Assembly (NCBI GenBank): GCA_030248225.1
Contig: JASANE010021424.1
Span: 1-64,000 of the forward strand
Length of the DNA stretch: 64,000 nucleotides
Reading direction: 5' to 3'
From: Trileptium ribeirensis
Lineage: Eukaryota; Nematoda; Enoplea; Enoplida; Thoracostomopsidae
Shown here piece after piece: positions 45,701-53,400 of the stretch. Under the pieces are notes generated by a model. That model saw only the letters and a program-made list of their open reading frames with translations, did no database searches and had not been told where the DNA came from. The position numbers were made by a program, and so were the translations under genes. The first letter of the stretch is position 1, and each line of letters begins with the position of its first letter.

Positions 45701-48700
45701 CAAATATCTGAGTACTGGGGTATAAATTTGTGGTAATATCCAACGAGACCTAGGAAACTTTGGAGTTGTTTCAGGGTTTCGGGACGTTTATAATTATCTA
45801 TAGCAACAGTCTTTTCAGGGTCAGGTCTTACTCCTTCAGAGCTTATAATGTGACCTAGATATTTGAGTTGTTTCTGTCCAAATTGACATTTTGATGGCTT
45901 TAGCTTGAGGTTAGCTTTTCGAAATCGGTCCAATACAGTGACCAAGTCTACTAGGTGTCTATCGAAACTAGGGGAAAAGATCAAGATATCATCGATGTAT
46001 ATCAAACATCGTTCCCATTCTAGTCCTTTGAGTACTATTGACATGCATCTTTGAAATGCTCCAGGGGAAGAGTTTAAACCAAAGGGGAGAACATTATATT
46101 CGTATTGTCCGTGAACGGTAACGAAAGAGGTCTTTTCTTTTGTTTCGGGATCTAGTTCAAGTTGCCAAAATCCTTTGTTTAAGTCTAAACTGGACATAAA
46201 TTTAGTGTCTCGGAGACATCCTAAAATATCGTCAATACGGGGTAAGGGGTATACATCTCGTTCGGCAACTAGGTTCAACTTACGAAAGTCGACACACAGG
46301 CGTAATGTTCCGTCACTCTTGGTTACGTATACTATGGGCGATCCCCATGGGGAATCGGAGGGTTCTATCAATCCGGCTTCAACCATGTTATTTAATTCTT
46401 CTCGGAGGGGTTCTCTCAAAGAGTGGGCAAGGCGATACGGAACTTGTTTAATCGGTCTGGCATTTCCGGTGTTAATCTTATGTTGATGTATGCCACATCG
46501 GCCTAAATCAAATGGATGGGTACTGAAGACATCCGAATTTTCTGAAATTACTGTTTTGAGTTGTTTCAACTGGAATGGAGTCATAGAGGTATTAGAGAAA
46601 TTAATCTCGCCAAGGATCTGGATCGAACGTTCAGTGTCGATCGCTTTCTTTTGTTCATTAATAACTTGTACGACATTATCGGTTGTTAGTCCTAACCTAT
46701 TACATTGCTTAACCCTTTTGGGCGGTCCTAAATTCAGTAGGAGATTATTTTGATCGTACAAGAGTTCAACGGCAGAGTCATCGAGGATTTCGATGTGTCC
46801 TATCGTTTGTCCTGCATGGATTGCTGTAGGGAGATTTCCAAAATTCATTACGGCTACGGGGATTAATCGCTGTCCGGTTAGAACCAGAGCGTGAGCGATT
46901 GCTAAATCTAATATTAATGGGTCTGGCACGAATAGTGCTTGTCCTATAGGAGGCTGTGCAATTTCTGGTATTGCATTAATAAATAATTCAGTGTTAGGGG
47001 GAACTTGGACGTATTGTCGACTTACGACATTGATCACGGGTGGATGATAGTCTGCTTGGTCGGCAAAAGGCACAGAGCACTTCTCCGAACCATTTGATAG
47101 ATCTAGACAACGGTCTTTAAAATTTATGGCAACTTGTGGTAAGAAAGCCATAAAATCAGTTCCTAAAATACATTCGTACGGGGTGTCATTCGTGACTTGA
47201 AATTCACAGGGCACGGTAAGGGTTCCTATAGTGATAGGTACCTTAACTACTCCACTTATGGAAAGTTCCTGTTGCGTGGCGGAAACTATTCTCGTATTGG
47301 TAGATTCGCGGGGTACTAAGCCTAGTCGGGCTGCAGTAGCTTGAGATAAAATGGAGACATCTGCTCCAGTGTCAATAAGAGTATTTACGGGTGTTCCTAG
47401 AATAGTGGTGTTAATAATCAGCGGGGTATTATTGGCTTTGAGGGCATTGACTCGTTTGGTTACGACACCAGTACGAGATCTACTACGTAGTCGACGGATG
47501 GGGTTAGCGAATAACTCTCCATCATCGATAAATACCATGCCTTCATCAGAAGGGGCGCTTGGAATAGGGCGTTTCCGTGTATAACGACGCGGGGTTCTAC
47601 TAGTTCTACGAGTCCTATCGGGAGATGGTAAAGAGGCTGTACTTTCAGCTTTCTGTAACGGTGTCATAACATGTGCTTCATCGGTATAAGAAGTGGTAGA
47701 TGCTTCAGGTGAAGTCATCATCCATTGGGTGGTCGGCGTTAGTTCCATCTGGTGGTTCTCCACTCGGCTTTTACCAGGGAACCATCTAGGTAAACAATGG
47801 GGACATCGAAAAGGTAGTTTACACTTATAGAGGCCATATCCTAGTACAATGATGCCTATTACTATAGTAATTATTGCGTACGGGGAGAGTCCAGTATATT
47901 CGAGTGCAGGAAGGGCAATAACTTTATGTAACTGGTCCTTCGCTATTTGGGCTACTTGTAGGTTGATTGCTTTAGCATTTTCTAAAGAACTCCAAGTAAG
48001 AGGTTTCAACTTGGTATTAGACAACTGGTCCATGGAAATGTTGGGGCCAACTCGAACCATTAATTCCTCAGGCTGTAACATGCTCGTTAGCATAAGTGAT
48101 CCTACAATTAACTGTGTGTAATTGCCATGTGGCATCCAAACGACTCCATGGTCGGGTACTATTCTACTTTGTCCTTGTGTAATATGTGCGAAATGTCGTT
48201 TGTCTGTGATTACGAGTTTCTCCTCCGAAGTACGGAGCAAGACTCCTTGCATAGTAGTGTAGACATCGGTACCATTGTCAAGCGGTCCGATTAGAGAACG
48301 GTTTTGACATTTTGATTTAGTGTACTCAGAGACGAGGTCACCCGAAATAATCCAGTCAAGGCAATGTATGCGTTGATCAGTTACAAGCGCGTGCGGTTCG
48401 CAAAATGCAATGCCTGGACGGCGTTTGCAAGCGGCTAAATTCAATACTTCAAAGCGCGATGAAGATACGCGTGCTGCGTATTCTGGTAGCGGTAATTTTA
48501 CATGCGTTCTAGTAGCGGGTACATTCCAGCCAGTGTTATATATGCGAAAATACGGTCTTACATCATTCGTGGTTGGTAAGGGTAACTGCAAAATAAATCC
48601 GAATCGAAAAGTATTCAAATCCACGTTAACTGGTAAAACTCGTCCAAATTGGTAAGCTAAATTAGGTTCACGGGCTAAAATGGACTGGGAAATTCTTGGA

Positions 48701-51700
48701 TCCATCTTAAATAAACGTCTTAACATTAGGGCATCTACTACGGTCGGCGTTAATTCTCCACTCAACATGGATTGCATTATAGCTTGGACGGACGATCGAA
48801 TGTTAGCTCGAACTGTATGGGTAAGCAACATCTGGTTCACTTGCATCACTGCTCTGTGTTGTGAGCATCTAACCTGTTCTACCATATCTACTACTTCCTG
48901 CATACTGTGATGTAAAAAGGCATATAACTCTTCGTTTGCTTGGGTCAACTTCTTGATTTCCTTCGTATTACGTAGGGTTGCTTCTAGGGTATCCCTCATA
49001 TACGTTCTTATAGCGTGCATTTGGTTTCCCATATTGTGTATGTGAATGCCATTGGAGATGGACATTCCCATTCCTAAAAATCCTGACACTGCTCCAGCGG
49101 CAGCTGCAATAAGCGTAACGAAACGCTTGCTTCTCTTAGGGTCATCATGACAAAAGTGTAGGTTGTTATCACAGAATGAGCGCATAAGGTTTGAATAATA
49201 ACTAATATCTAGGACTCCGTTATAGGTTCCACTTAACTCTGTTCCTAATTCTCTCATAGTTTTGTATAACTGCGGGTCAGTTGTGCAATTGCTCCAGTAG
49301 CAACAATCGGATGAACACGAGCCATCCGCGTTGTATAGTAGACAAGGGGTAACTTCGTCTGAGGGAGCTCTCATATCTGGTCTCCAATGTCTTAATGTTA
49401 GCTGTAAAACTACGGGTAAATATGTGAGTTGATCTGACGTGATCATTAGTCCTTGAGGTTCAACTACAACTCCTACTTGAGAGTTCACTACTACTCCTAG
49501 TCGTGATATTTTCTCGCTCATCGGCGTCGAAACTGCATGAGTGGTTGAAATCAATGCCAACCACATAACTAAGAGAACTCCACAAATACCATTAACTAAG
49601 GTACTAGTCCTGTATCCAACTAATGGATTAGACGCGACTGGCGTCCGTTGAGGTTCCTGAGGGACTGGTTCTAATTCTATTTCATCTTGGCAGGGAAGGC
49701 TTATATCTTCGTTAATCTGAGTATTATTCGTTTCAGGGTCAGTATCCGTTTCATCTAGATATTCCTCCATCGCATCAGCTAACTGCTGATCGAGGTCTTC
49801 TACTGAGGTACTTCGTACTGGAGCTTCACATGTTAGCGAGGCTACCGGATGTCTTAGTAGTTGCAACTGGGCCTTTATCAGTTTCTGGCGGTCTTGTCTA
49901 TGAGATTCGTTCTCAAATGTCATATGTTCCGTTATATTCTGTACCAACTCATTTACTGGGATACCTTGGGTACCTTGATTTCGGAAAATAATATCCAACA
50001 GATAAGGGGCTTGTTTAATTAGTTCGTGGAATTCCAGGTTGCTATCGCGATAACTCACTCTGGCTGCCTGTGTTCCTAATCCTATAAAGTATGACCAACG
50101 AGGCCAAATAGTTCCATCTAAATCGATAAAGGCACAACTGGTAAATAAAGTTCCGGTGTAACTCCATCTTCCATAATATCCATCAAAATGACATTCACTC
50201 TCGGGAAGAATTAAGGCCTTAGAGAGATCGAGGTGGTTTTCTCCACATTTCTGACACGTAGGTATATAACTTAACTCAGCCTTATAGGTTTCCTCCATAA
50301 CTTGGCGGAGCGTGCGGCCGTTCACGCATTTACCCACCAACTCTAGAAGAAGTTCCAAGGAGGCTAAAGCTAAGACACTTATGTAAATTCCTGAAGTTCT
50401 ATGTTCTATCGGTGAGACTACGCCTAATAAATGAGCTAAAACAGTTGCATCCCTTCTAGGTTCTGGCTGGTTACATGCATCCGAACGTATCTCAAACAGT
50501 CGAGCTAAATTATTCAGTTGTTCTATTACGATAAGGGTACGTCTATAAAAGAGAATTCTCGGTTGCGGTAAACAATGCCATTCGAGGCCTAAACATTTGT
50601 CGGGTATTATAAACTCTGCATTTTCCATTCGTCCTTCATCTCGGTCTCCTGGATTAGGTTGAAATGGGGTAAATTCGATTCGTGGATAACGGTACTTCAT
50701 CGTTTTCACTTTTTCACTGGGAATGGTGAACATGTAGTCCGGGCCTAAAAGTCTGTTACGTTCTTCATTTGTCATCACTCTCAAAGTTCCAAATTCAATA
50801 GGTACGTTATTATCAAAGTCCATTCGAAACAGCTTATGCAAGCGTTCGTCCAATTCACGTAAACGTCTCGTTCTCTCCACATTCACATATTTCCACAAAG
50901 TCTCTTGTGTCCAATTAAAGTCCATGTTATTATTATCGTTATTGTTATCTACATCTTCAGGTTCCTCCGACGGGAACGTATTAGGCGTTGCATTAAATTC
51001 TACGGAAGACATTCGACTAGAGGGCTCTATTTCGGAGCTACAATACAAGTTCAGCAGATTCGGATCGTCACCCGACTCCACATCCCTTGCTTCTTCGTCA
51101 TTGGATTCACCTAAGTTACCCAGAGGCATACTTGGCACTCCTTCGATAGGATCCTCCACTTGTACTAAATCTTCATTACGCTCCATAACCTTAGCAATTT
51201 CTTGGTCACATTCTCCATCTTCACTAGATCCTTCGCTAACTAGCGATTCTTCACTCTGACTTACTTCCTTATTCATATTGCTGTCTTCAACTATCAACTC
51301 AGCCTTACTGGCTTGACTACTTTCCTTACCTGGTCGTTGGCATTCCCATTTACCTGTCGAGTCCCACTCATGTGGCGGCGGCGTATTTTGCCTACGGTAA
51401 CAGGCCCTATAGGGATCTTGCCAGTATAACCAAATCTCATGCTCGTCCTCATTTTCACTATCTGATTCATCATTATTACTACTATTATTATCATCTTCTG
51501 TATTTGGAATCTCAAAATTTGTCCCAATCTGGGCATCTACTCCACTAACCTTTTCCTTACTAATAAGCTCACTTAACTCAACTACTTCATTTACATTACC
51601 ACTATTACTTGTTTCAACAATTCTATTGAGATCAACTTCTTCAGTAACTCCAACTACTTCACTAACTTCAACTACATCATGTTCATTACTATCTTTAACA

Positions 51701-53352
51701 ACTCTATTACTATCAACTACATCACTTAAATCATTAACTTCTACAACATCAGTATCAGGGCACTGCGATCGATCGGCTCCTGAAGACCCAATGCTACAGG
51801 CCCGTGCCTGAACAGACCCCAGGCAGGTCGATTTATAACTCTGTTTACTCCCAATGATCATGCTCGTATCCTCAGTGAGGCAGTACGCAACTTGCTCTCT
51901 ACCTCCACATGGACACGGGGGATCAACCGCAGTTTCCTTAACTGATTTTCGCGAACTCAACGGGTTTAAATCAGCAACATCCTTTGAATCACCAACATCA
52001 GCAGTGGTTTCAACAACATTCACAGCAACAACATTTGAATCAACAACCTCAACAACATCCACTGCATTATCACCAACAACATTTGAATCAACAACAGCAA
52101 CAACATTCACACAACAGTTCGCTTTAACTTCATCAACAGGACCGTCGTTTCGCGCTCCAACGACGGGAGATGCAGACTCACCGAGGGTGGAAGAGTCAAA
52201 TTCTATCACCTCATCTACTTCGACGGTGGACGCAATTGGAACCTCACAGTGTTTGGATCGGTCAAATTCTATCACCCAATCTACTCCACTCCCATGTCTG
52301 GATGGACCCCAGGCAATCATTTCAGCCCCAACGATCACATCCGCTTCTTCGGTCCGAACGGTCGCGAATCGCTCAGTACCTCCACTTGGACACGGGCGAC
52401 GAGGGCAGCCCCGGTCAGCATCAAGGAAGGACCCAATGACTGGAGAACCCCTGGTCAGTGAGGGTGGGAAATTCACCTCCTGCCCCAAAATAACATCAGC
52501 CGGTTTTAAATTATCAAACCCACACGGACTTATCTCTTCGGCGCCGGCTACCGGAAAATTACTCTCTAAAGCGCGCCTAAAGGGGGATACACGTGACGCA
52601 CCACACTCAACAACAGGACGGCTGACGTTGCCGTCTGTTTCACACACATTCACACCATACGACTCATGACACGGATATAGGCAATCCTTAGTATTTTGAA
52701 CGGGACTAGGACTGATCGCTACCGAATGAGCTCTGGTTTCGGCCGAGTCAATCTCCATCATCCCTGGTTCATCCCACTTCTCTACAGACTTCATGGATAC
52801 CTCACACGGCAGAGCACTTGAAGGCTGGGCAGGTTGAACCATAAAATTATTAGTGGCTTCTACGCCTGGATCCTTAACTCTTCTATTATTACTAGCTGAA
52901 CAACTTATATAACTATTGGACCCGGACGCGGCGAGCGTAAACGCCATTGCGCGATACATCGACGTAGCCGGAATCCGGTCGCTACGAGCGTTACCACCCG
53001 CCCTGACGGCAGTTATGCGGGATACATCGCAGTGGCCAATATTCTCTCTCACTACACAACATGGGCCAGTCTCAGAGGAGGAATAAAAATTAAAATTATT
53101 TTCAGCTTCATCAACATCAACATCAATATCAATCATCTCCAAAGAGCTGGGGATCCCGGAAATCCTACAGGAGGTGGTCCCAGGGCGCATACCGGCATTA
53201 TCAAACCCACACGGACTTATCTCTTCGGCGCCGGCTACCGGACCACACGGACTTATCTCTTCGGCGCCGGCTACCGGAAAATTATCAAACCCACACGGAC
53301 TTACCAAAAAAACCCACACGGACTTATCTCTTCGGCGCCGGCTACCGGAAAA
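42754..53352 (-). CDS. giant Env-Pol ORF of a Ty3/gypsy-type element (Env-like, PR, RT, RH, IN)
   Basis: About 3,520 codons open in one frame. Approximate residues: 1-790 acidic, Ser/Thr/Val-rich, disordered; 790-1200 an unknown globular region with a CX2C and later Cys/His; 1240-1262 hydrophobic signal/TM; ectodomain with clustered Cys and N-glycosylation sites; furin site RSKR near 1397, then a Gly/Ala-rich fusion peptide and heptad region; TM at about 1813-1832; retropepsin with 'DTGADVSIL' near 1980; RT about 2260-2500 with 'YIDDIL' near 2440; RNase H with 'TDASG' near 2585; acidic linker with basic 'SKRKRQ'; integrase HHCC (about 2970-3020) and DDE core (about 3045-3137); GPY/F-type end 'WCGPYQI' near 3280. 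Env normally follows Pol; here it precedes PR in the same frame. The frame opens at 53352, has no ATG at its start and overlaps the end of gag. Confidence 0.9.
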   Translation of the reverse strand, partial: FSGSRRRRDKSVWVFLVSPCGFDNFPVAGAEEISPCGPVAGAEEISPCGFDNAGMRPGTTSCRISGIPSSLEMIDIDVDVDEAENNFNFYSSSETGPCCVVRENIGHCDVSRITAVRAGGNARSDRIPATSMYRAMAFTLAASGSNSYISCSASNNRRVKDPGVEATNNFMVQPAQPSSALPCEVSMKSVEKWDEPGMMEIDSAETRAHSVAISPSPVQNTKDCLYPCHESYGVNVCETDGNVSRPVVECGASRVSPFRRALESNFPVAGAEEISPCGFDNLKPADVILGQEVNFPPSLTRGSPVIGSFLDADRGCPRRPCPSGGTERFATVRTEEADVIVGAEMIAWGPSRHGSGVDWVIEFDRSKHCEVPIASTVEVDEVIEFDSSTLGESASPVVGARNDGPVDEVKANCCVNVVAVVDSNVVGDNAVDVVEVVDSNVVAVNVVETTADVGDSKDVADLNPLSSRKSVKETAVDPPCPCGGREQVAYCLTEDTSMIIGSKQSYKSTCLGSVQARACSIGSSGADRSQCPDTDVVEVNDLSDVVDSNRVVKDSNEHDVVEVSEVVGVTEEVDLNRIVETSNSGNVNEVVELSELISKEKVSGVDAQIGTNFEIPNTEDDNNSSNNDESDSENEDEHEIWLYWQDPYRACYRRQNTPPPHEWDSTGKWECQRPGKESSQASKAELIVEDSNMNKEVSQSEESLVSEGSSEDGECDQEIAKVMERNEDLVQVEDPIEGVPSMPLGNLGESNDEEARDVESGDDPNLLNLYCSSEIEPSSRMSSVEFNATPNTFPSEEPEDVDNNNDNNNMDFNWTQETLWKYVNVERTRRLRELDERLHKLFRMDFDNNVPIEFGTLRVMTNEERNRLLGPDYMFTIPSEKVKTMKYRYPRIEFTPFQPNPGDRDEGRMENAEFIIPDKCLGLEWHCLPQPRILFYRRTLIVIEQLNNLARLFEIRSDACNQPEPRRDATVLAHLLGVVSPIEHRTSGIYISVLALASLELLLELVGKCVNGRTLRQVMEETYKAELSYIPTCQKCGENHLDLSKALILPESECHFDGYYGRWSYTGTLFTSCAFIDLDGTIWPRWSYFIGLGTQAARVSYRDSNLEFHELIKQAPYLLDIIFRNQGTQGIPVNELVQNITEHMTFENESHRQDRQKLIKAQLQLLRHPVASLTCEAPVRSTSVEDLDQQLADAMEEYLDETDTDPETNNTQINEDISLPCQDEIELEPVPQEPQRTPVASNPLVGYRTSTLVNGICGVLLVMWLALISTTHAVSTPMSEKISRLGVVVNSQVGVVVEPQGLMITSDQLTYLPVVLQLTLRHWRPDMRAPSDEVTPCLLYNADGSCSSDCCYWSNCTTDPQLYKTMRELGTELSGTYNGVLDISYYSNLMRSFCDNNLHFCHDDPKRSKRFVTLIAAAAGAVSGFLGMGMSISNGIHIHNMGNQMHAIRTYMRDTLEATLRNTKEIKKLTQANEELYAFLHHSMQEVVDMVEQVRCSQHRAVMQVNQMLLTHTVRANIRSSVQAIMQSMLSGELTPTVVDALMLRRLFKMDPRISQSILAREPNLAYQFGRVLPVNVDLNTFRFGFILQLPLPTTNDVRPYFRIYNTGWNVPATRTHVKLPLPEYAARVSSSRFEVLNLAACKRRPGIAFCEPHALVTDQRIHCLDWIISGDLVSEYTKSKCQNRSLIGPLDNGTDVYTTMQGVLLRTSEEKLVITDKRHFAHITQGQSRIVPDHGVVWMPHGNYTQLIVGSLMLTSMLQPEELMVRVGPNISMDQLSNTKLKPLTWSSLENAKAINLQVAQIAKDQLHKVIALPALEYTGLSPYAIITIVIGIIVLGYGLYKCKLPFRCPHCLPRWFPGKSRVENHQMELTPTTQWMMTSPEASTTSYTDEAHVMTPLQKAESTASLPSPDRTRRTSRTPRRYTRKRPIPSAPSDEGMVFIDDGELFANPIRRLRSRSRTGVVTKRVNALKANNTPLIINTTILGTPVNTLIDTGADVSILSQATAARLGLVPRESTNTRIVSATQQELSISGVVKVPITIGTLTVPCEFQVTNDTPYECILGTDFMAFLPQVAINFKDRCLDLSNGSEKCSVPFADQADYHPPVINVVSRQYVQVPPNTELFINAIPEIAQPPIGQALFVPDPLILDLAIAHALVLTGQRLIPVAVMNFGNLPTAIHAGQTIGHIEILDDSAVELLYDQNNLLLNLGPPKRVKQCNRLGLTTDNVVQVINEQKKAIDTERSIQILGEINFSNTSMTPFQLKQLKTVISENSDVFSTHPFDLGRCGIHQHKINTGNARPIKQVPYRLAHSLREPLREELNNMVEAGLIEPSDSPWGSPIVYVTKSDGTLRLCVDFRKLNLVAERDVYPLPRIDDILGCLRDTKFMSSLDLNKGFWQLELDPETKEKTSFVTVHGQYEYNVLPFGLNSSPGAFQRCMSIVLKGLEWERCLIYIDDILIFSPSFDRHLVDLVTVLDRFRKANLKLKPSKCQFGQKQLKYLGHIISSEGVRPDPEKTVAIDNYKRPETLKQLQSFLGLVGYYHKFIPQYSDICEPLNGLRRKDSEFKWTPQCEEAFNKLRKALVEEPLLIYPDFTKPFVLQTDASGYALGAVLSQKTDKGVQPIAYASKSLVGYQRRYPAIEAEALAIRWAAQHFKHYLLGHEFHVETDHKPLKALFDRPPRNSRLAQWRNELLMEFGGFDIIYRPGKANANADALSRDPQHDIETTLSSDNEEEQDEEEEYRKRVAMLSRKNGSKRKRQDETPEQREANDKFVKRTLKKLQQMMPNAEVPKLTEGLRRRILDTYGEPEIVSNPQEYVIVGSGVIGSPEPGPSEQNPGPSSAPDPPQEDSPPPANQPQATPEKETFDALVKVGYACESPMVLLRPEQVKDTGEGLYLPHFSQEPDKNLVTIIPRLQQQDDKFGPIRTYLQKGTLPEEPKNAVTLKLESHHYRICPTTQILYLHPILPNDHRPKLCVPRRLIPHILKHEHDTLFGGHPGRDRFMSKLKQFYYWENMSKHVEDYVKRCVTCQKSRNLPQNVRAALGDLPQASAPMHRMYVDILDIRVESRTGNKYVLAFIDQFTKFVIAVAIPNQTARTVAQVFIKEVVCRHGAPAELVSDQGRCFISDLMQALCAELRTFKRETLSYNPKANGEIERFNRSLLFLLRAALPPDDHTTWDELLPYCIMSYNSSVHTTTRYPPFLLMYGYYPRVPGDISSPADWEKYPGAEAYRTNVQRWLATIRENAYRSMQAAREYRKQYYNRKTKIPPYKVGDEVWVYRYHTTPGLSRKLEQRWCGPYQILKVIPPCLQIRLTAQSHAKRHLVHFNRTKPCYRPLRTFPGMEDPLQDVPDEHLQTPLEYPNETINADRLFIREVQAADPESIAEMRQSFAPEYSRERADETEPADDVEPAANLTQAQADIHLAAMDTNIPNRLPIVDPNRTPQYDWPGISQELITQNASQLPYLPDNYTGPLPEYGEHTVPITRKEYRRTDELLSPNFEGNFLGVEEEKNPHRKAPFFLPAEEEQFPHRKKKFY
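47700..49620 (-). other. Env-like fusion glycoprotein region inside the giant ORF
   Basis: Residues about 1235-1870 of the giant ORF look like a complete class I fusion glycoprotein: N-terminal hydrophobic stretch ending 'THAVS', a Cys-rich surface part with NCT and NGT/NYT/NIS-type glycosylation sites, RSKR cleavage site (49121-49137), Ala/Gly-rich fusion peptide, a long helical heptad region, further Cys, and a C-terminal TM (about 47820-47880) with a short Cys-rich basic tail. The layout is like baculovirus-F/errantivirus or metavirus Env. It is intact, without stops. How it would be released from the polyprotein, or expressed by splicing, is not visible. Confidence 0.82.
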
Positions 53353-53400
53353 TTATCAAACCCACACGGACTTATCTCTTCGGCGCCGGCTACCGGAAAA
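53200..53400 (-). repeat. 48-bp coding minisatellite at the gag/Env-Pol junction
   Basis: Units coding 'NFPVAGAEEISPCGFD' occur with the block ACACGGACTTATCTC (plus strand) at 53209, 53244, 53315 and 53364, plus a truncated unit at 53293. One isolated copy sits at 52519 in the giant ORF. Copies upstream of the stop are read in the gag frame and those downstream in the giant-ORF frame, so the same peptide is coded on both sides of the frame change. Confidence 0.92.
53301..53318 (-). promoter_or_regulatory. candidate -1 frameshift site at the gag/Env-Pol junction
   Basis: The end of gag reads TGT GGG TTT TTT TGG TAA. Seven T (53312-53306) begin on a codon boundary right after G, two codons before the stop. 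A slip of -1 enters the giant ORF. The zero-frame heptamer is G TTT TTT, an imperfect slippery site; polymerase slippage on the T run is an alternative. It lies in the truncated copy of the 48-bp repeat. Confidence 0.65.

Noticed and set aside
51854..52669. 271-codon Ser/Thr-rich plus-strand ORF
   Set aside because: It is antisense to the low-complexity N-terminal part of the giant ORF. The composition is the mirror of the acidic repeats there and it has no motif.
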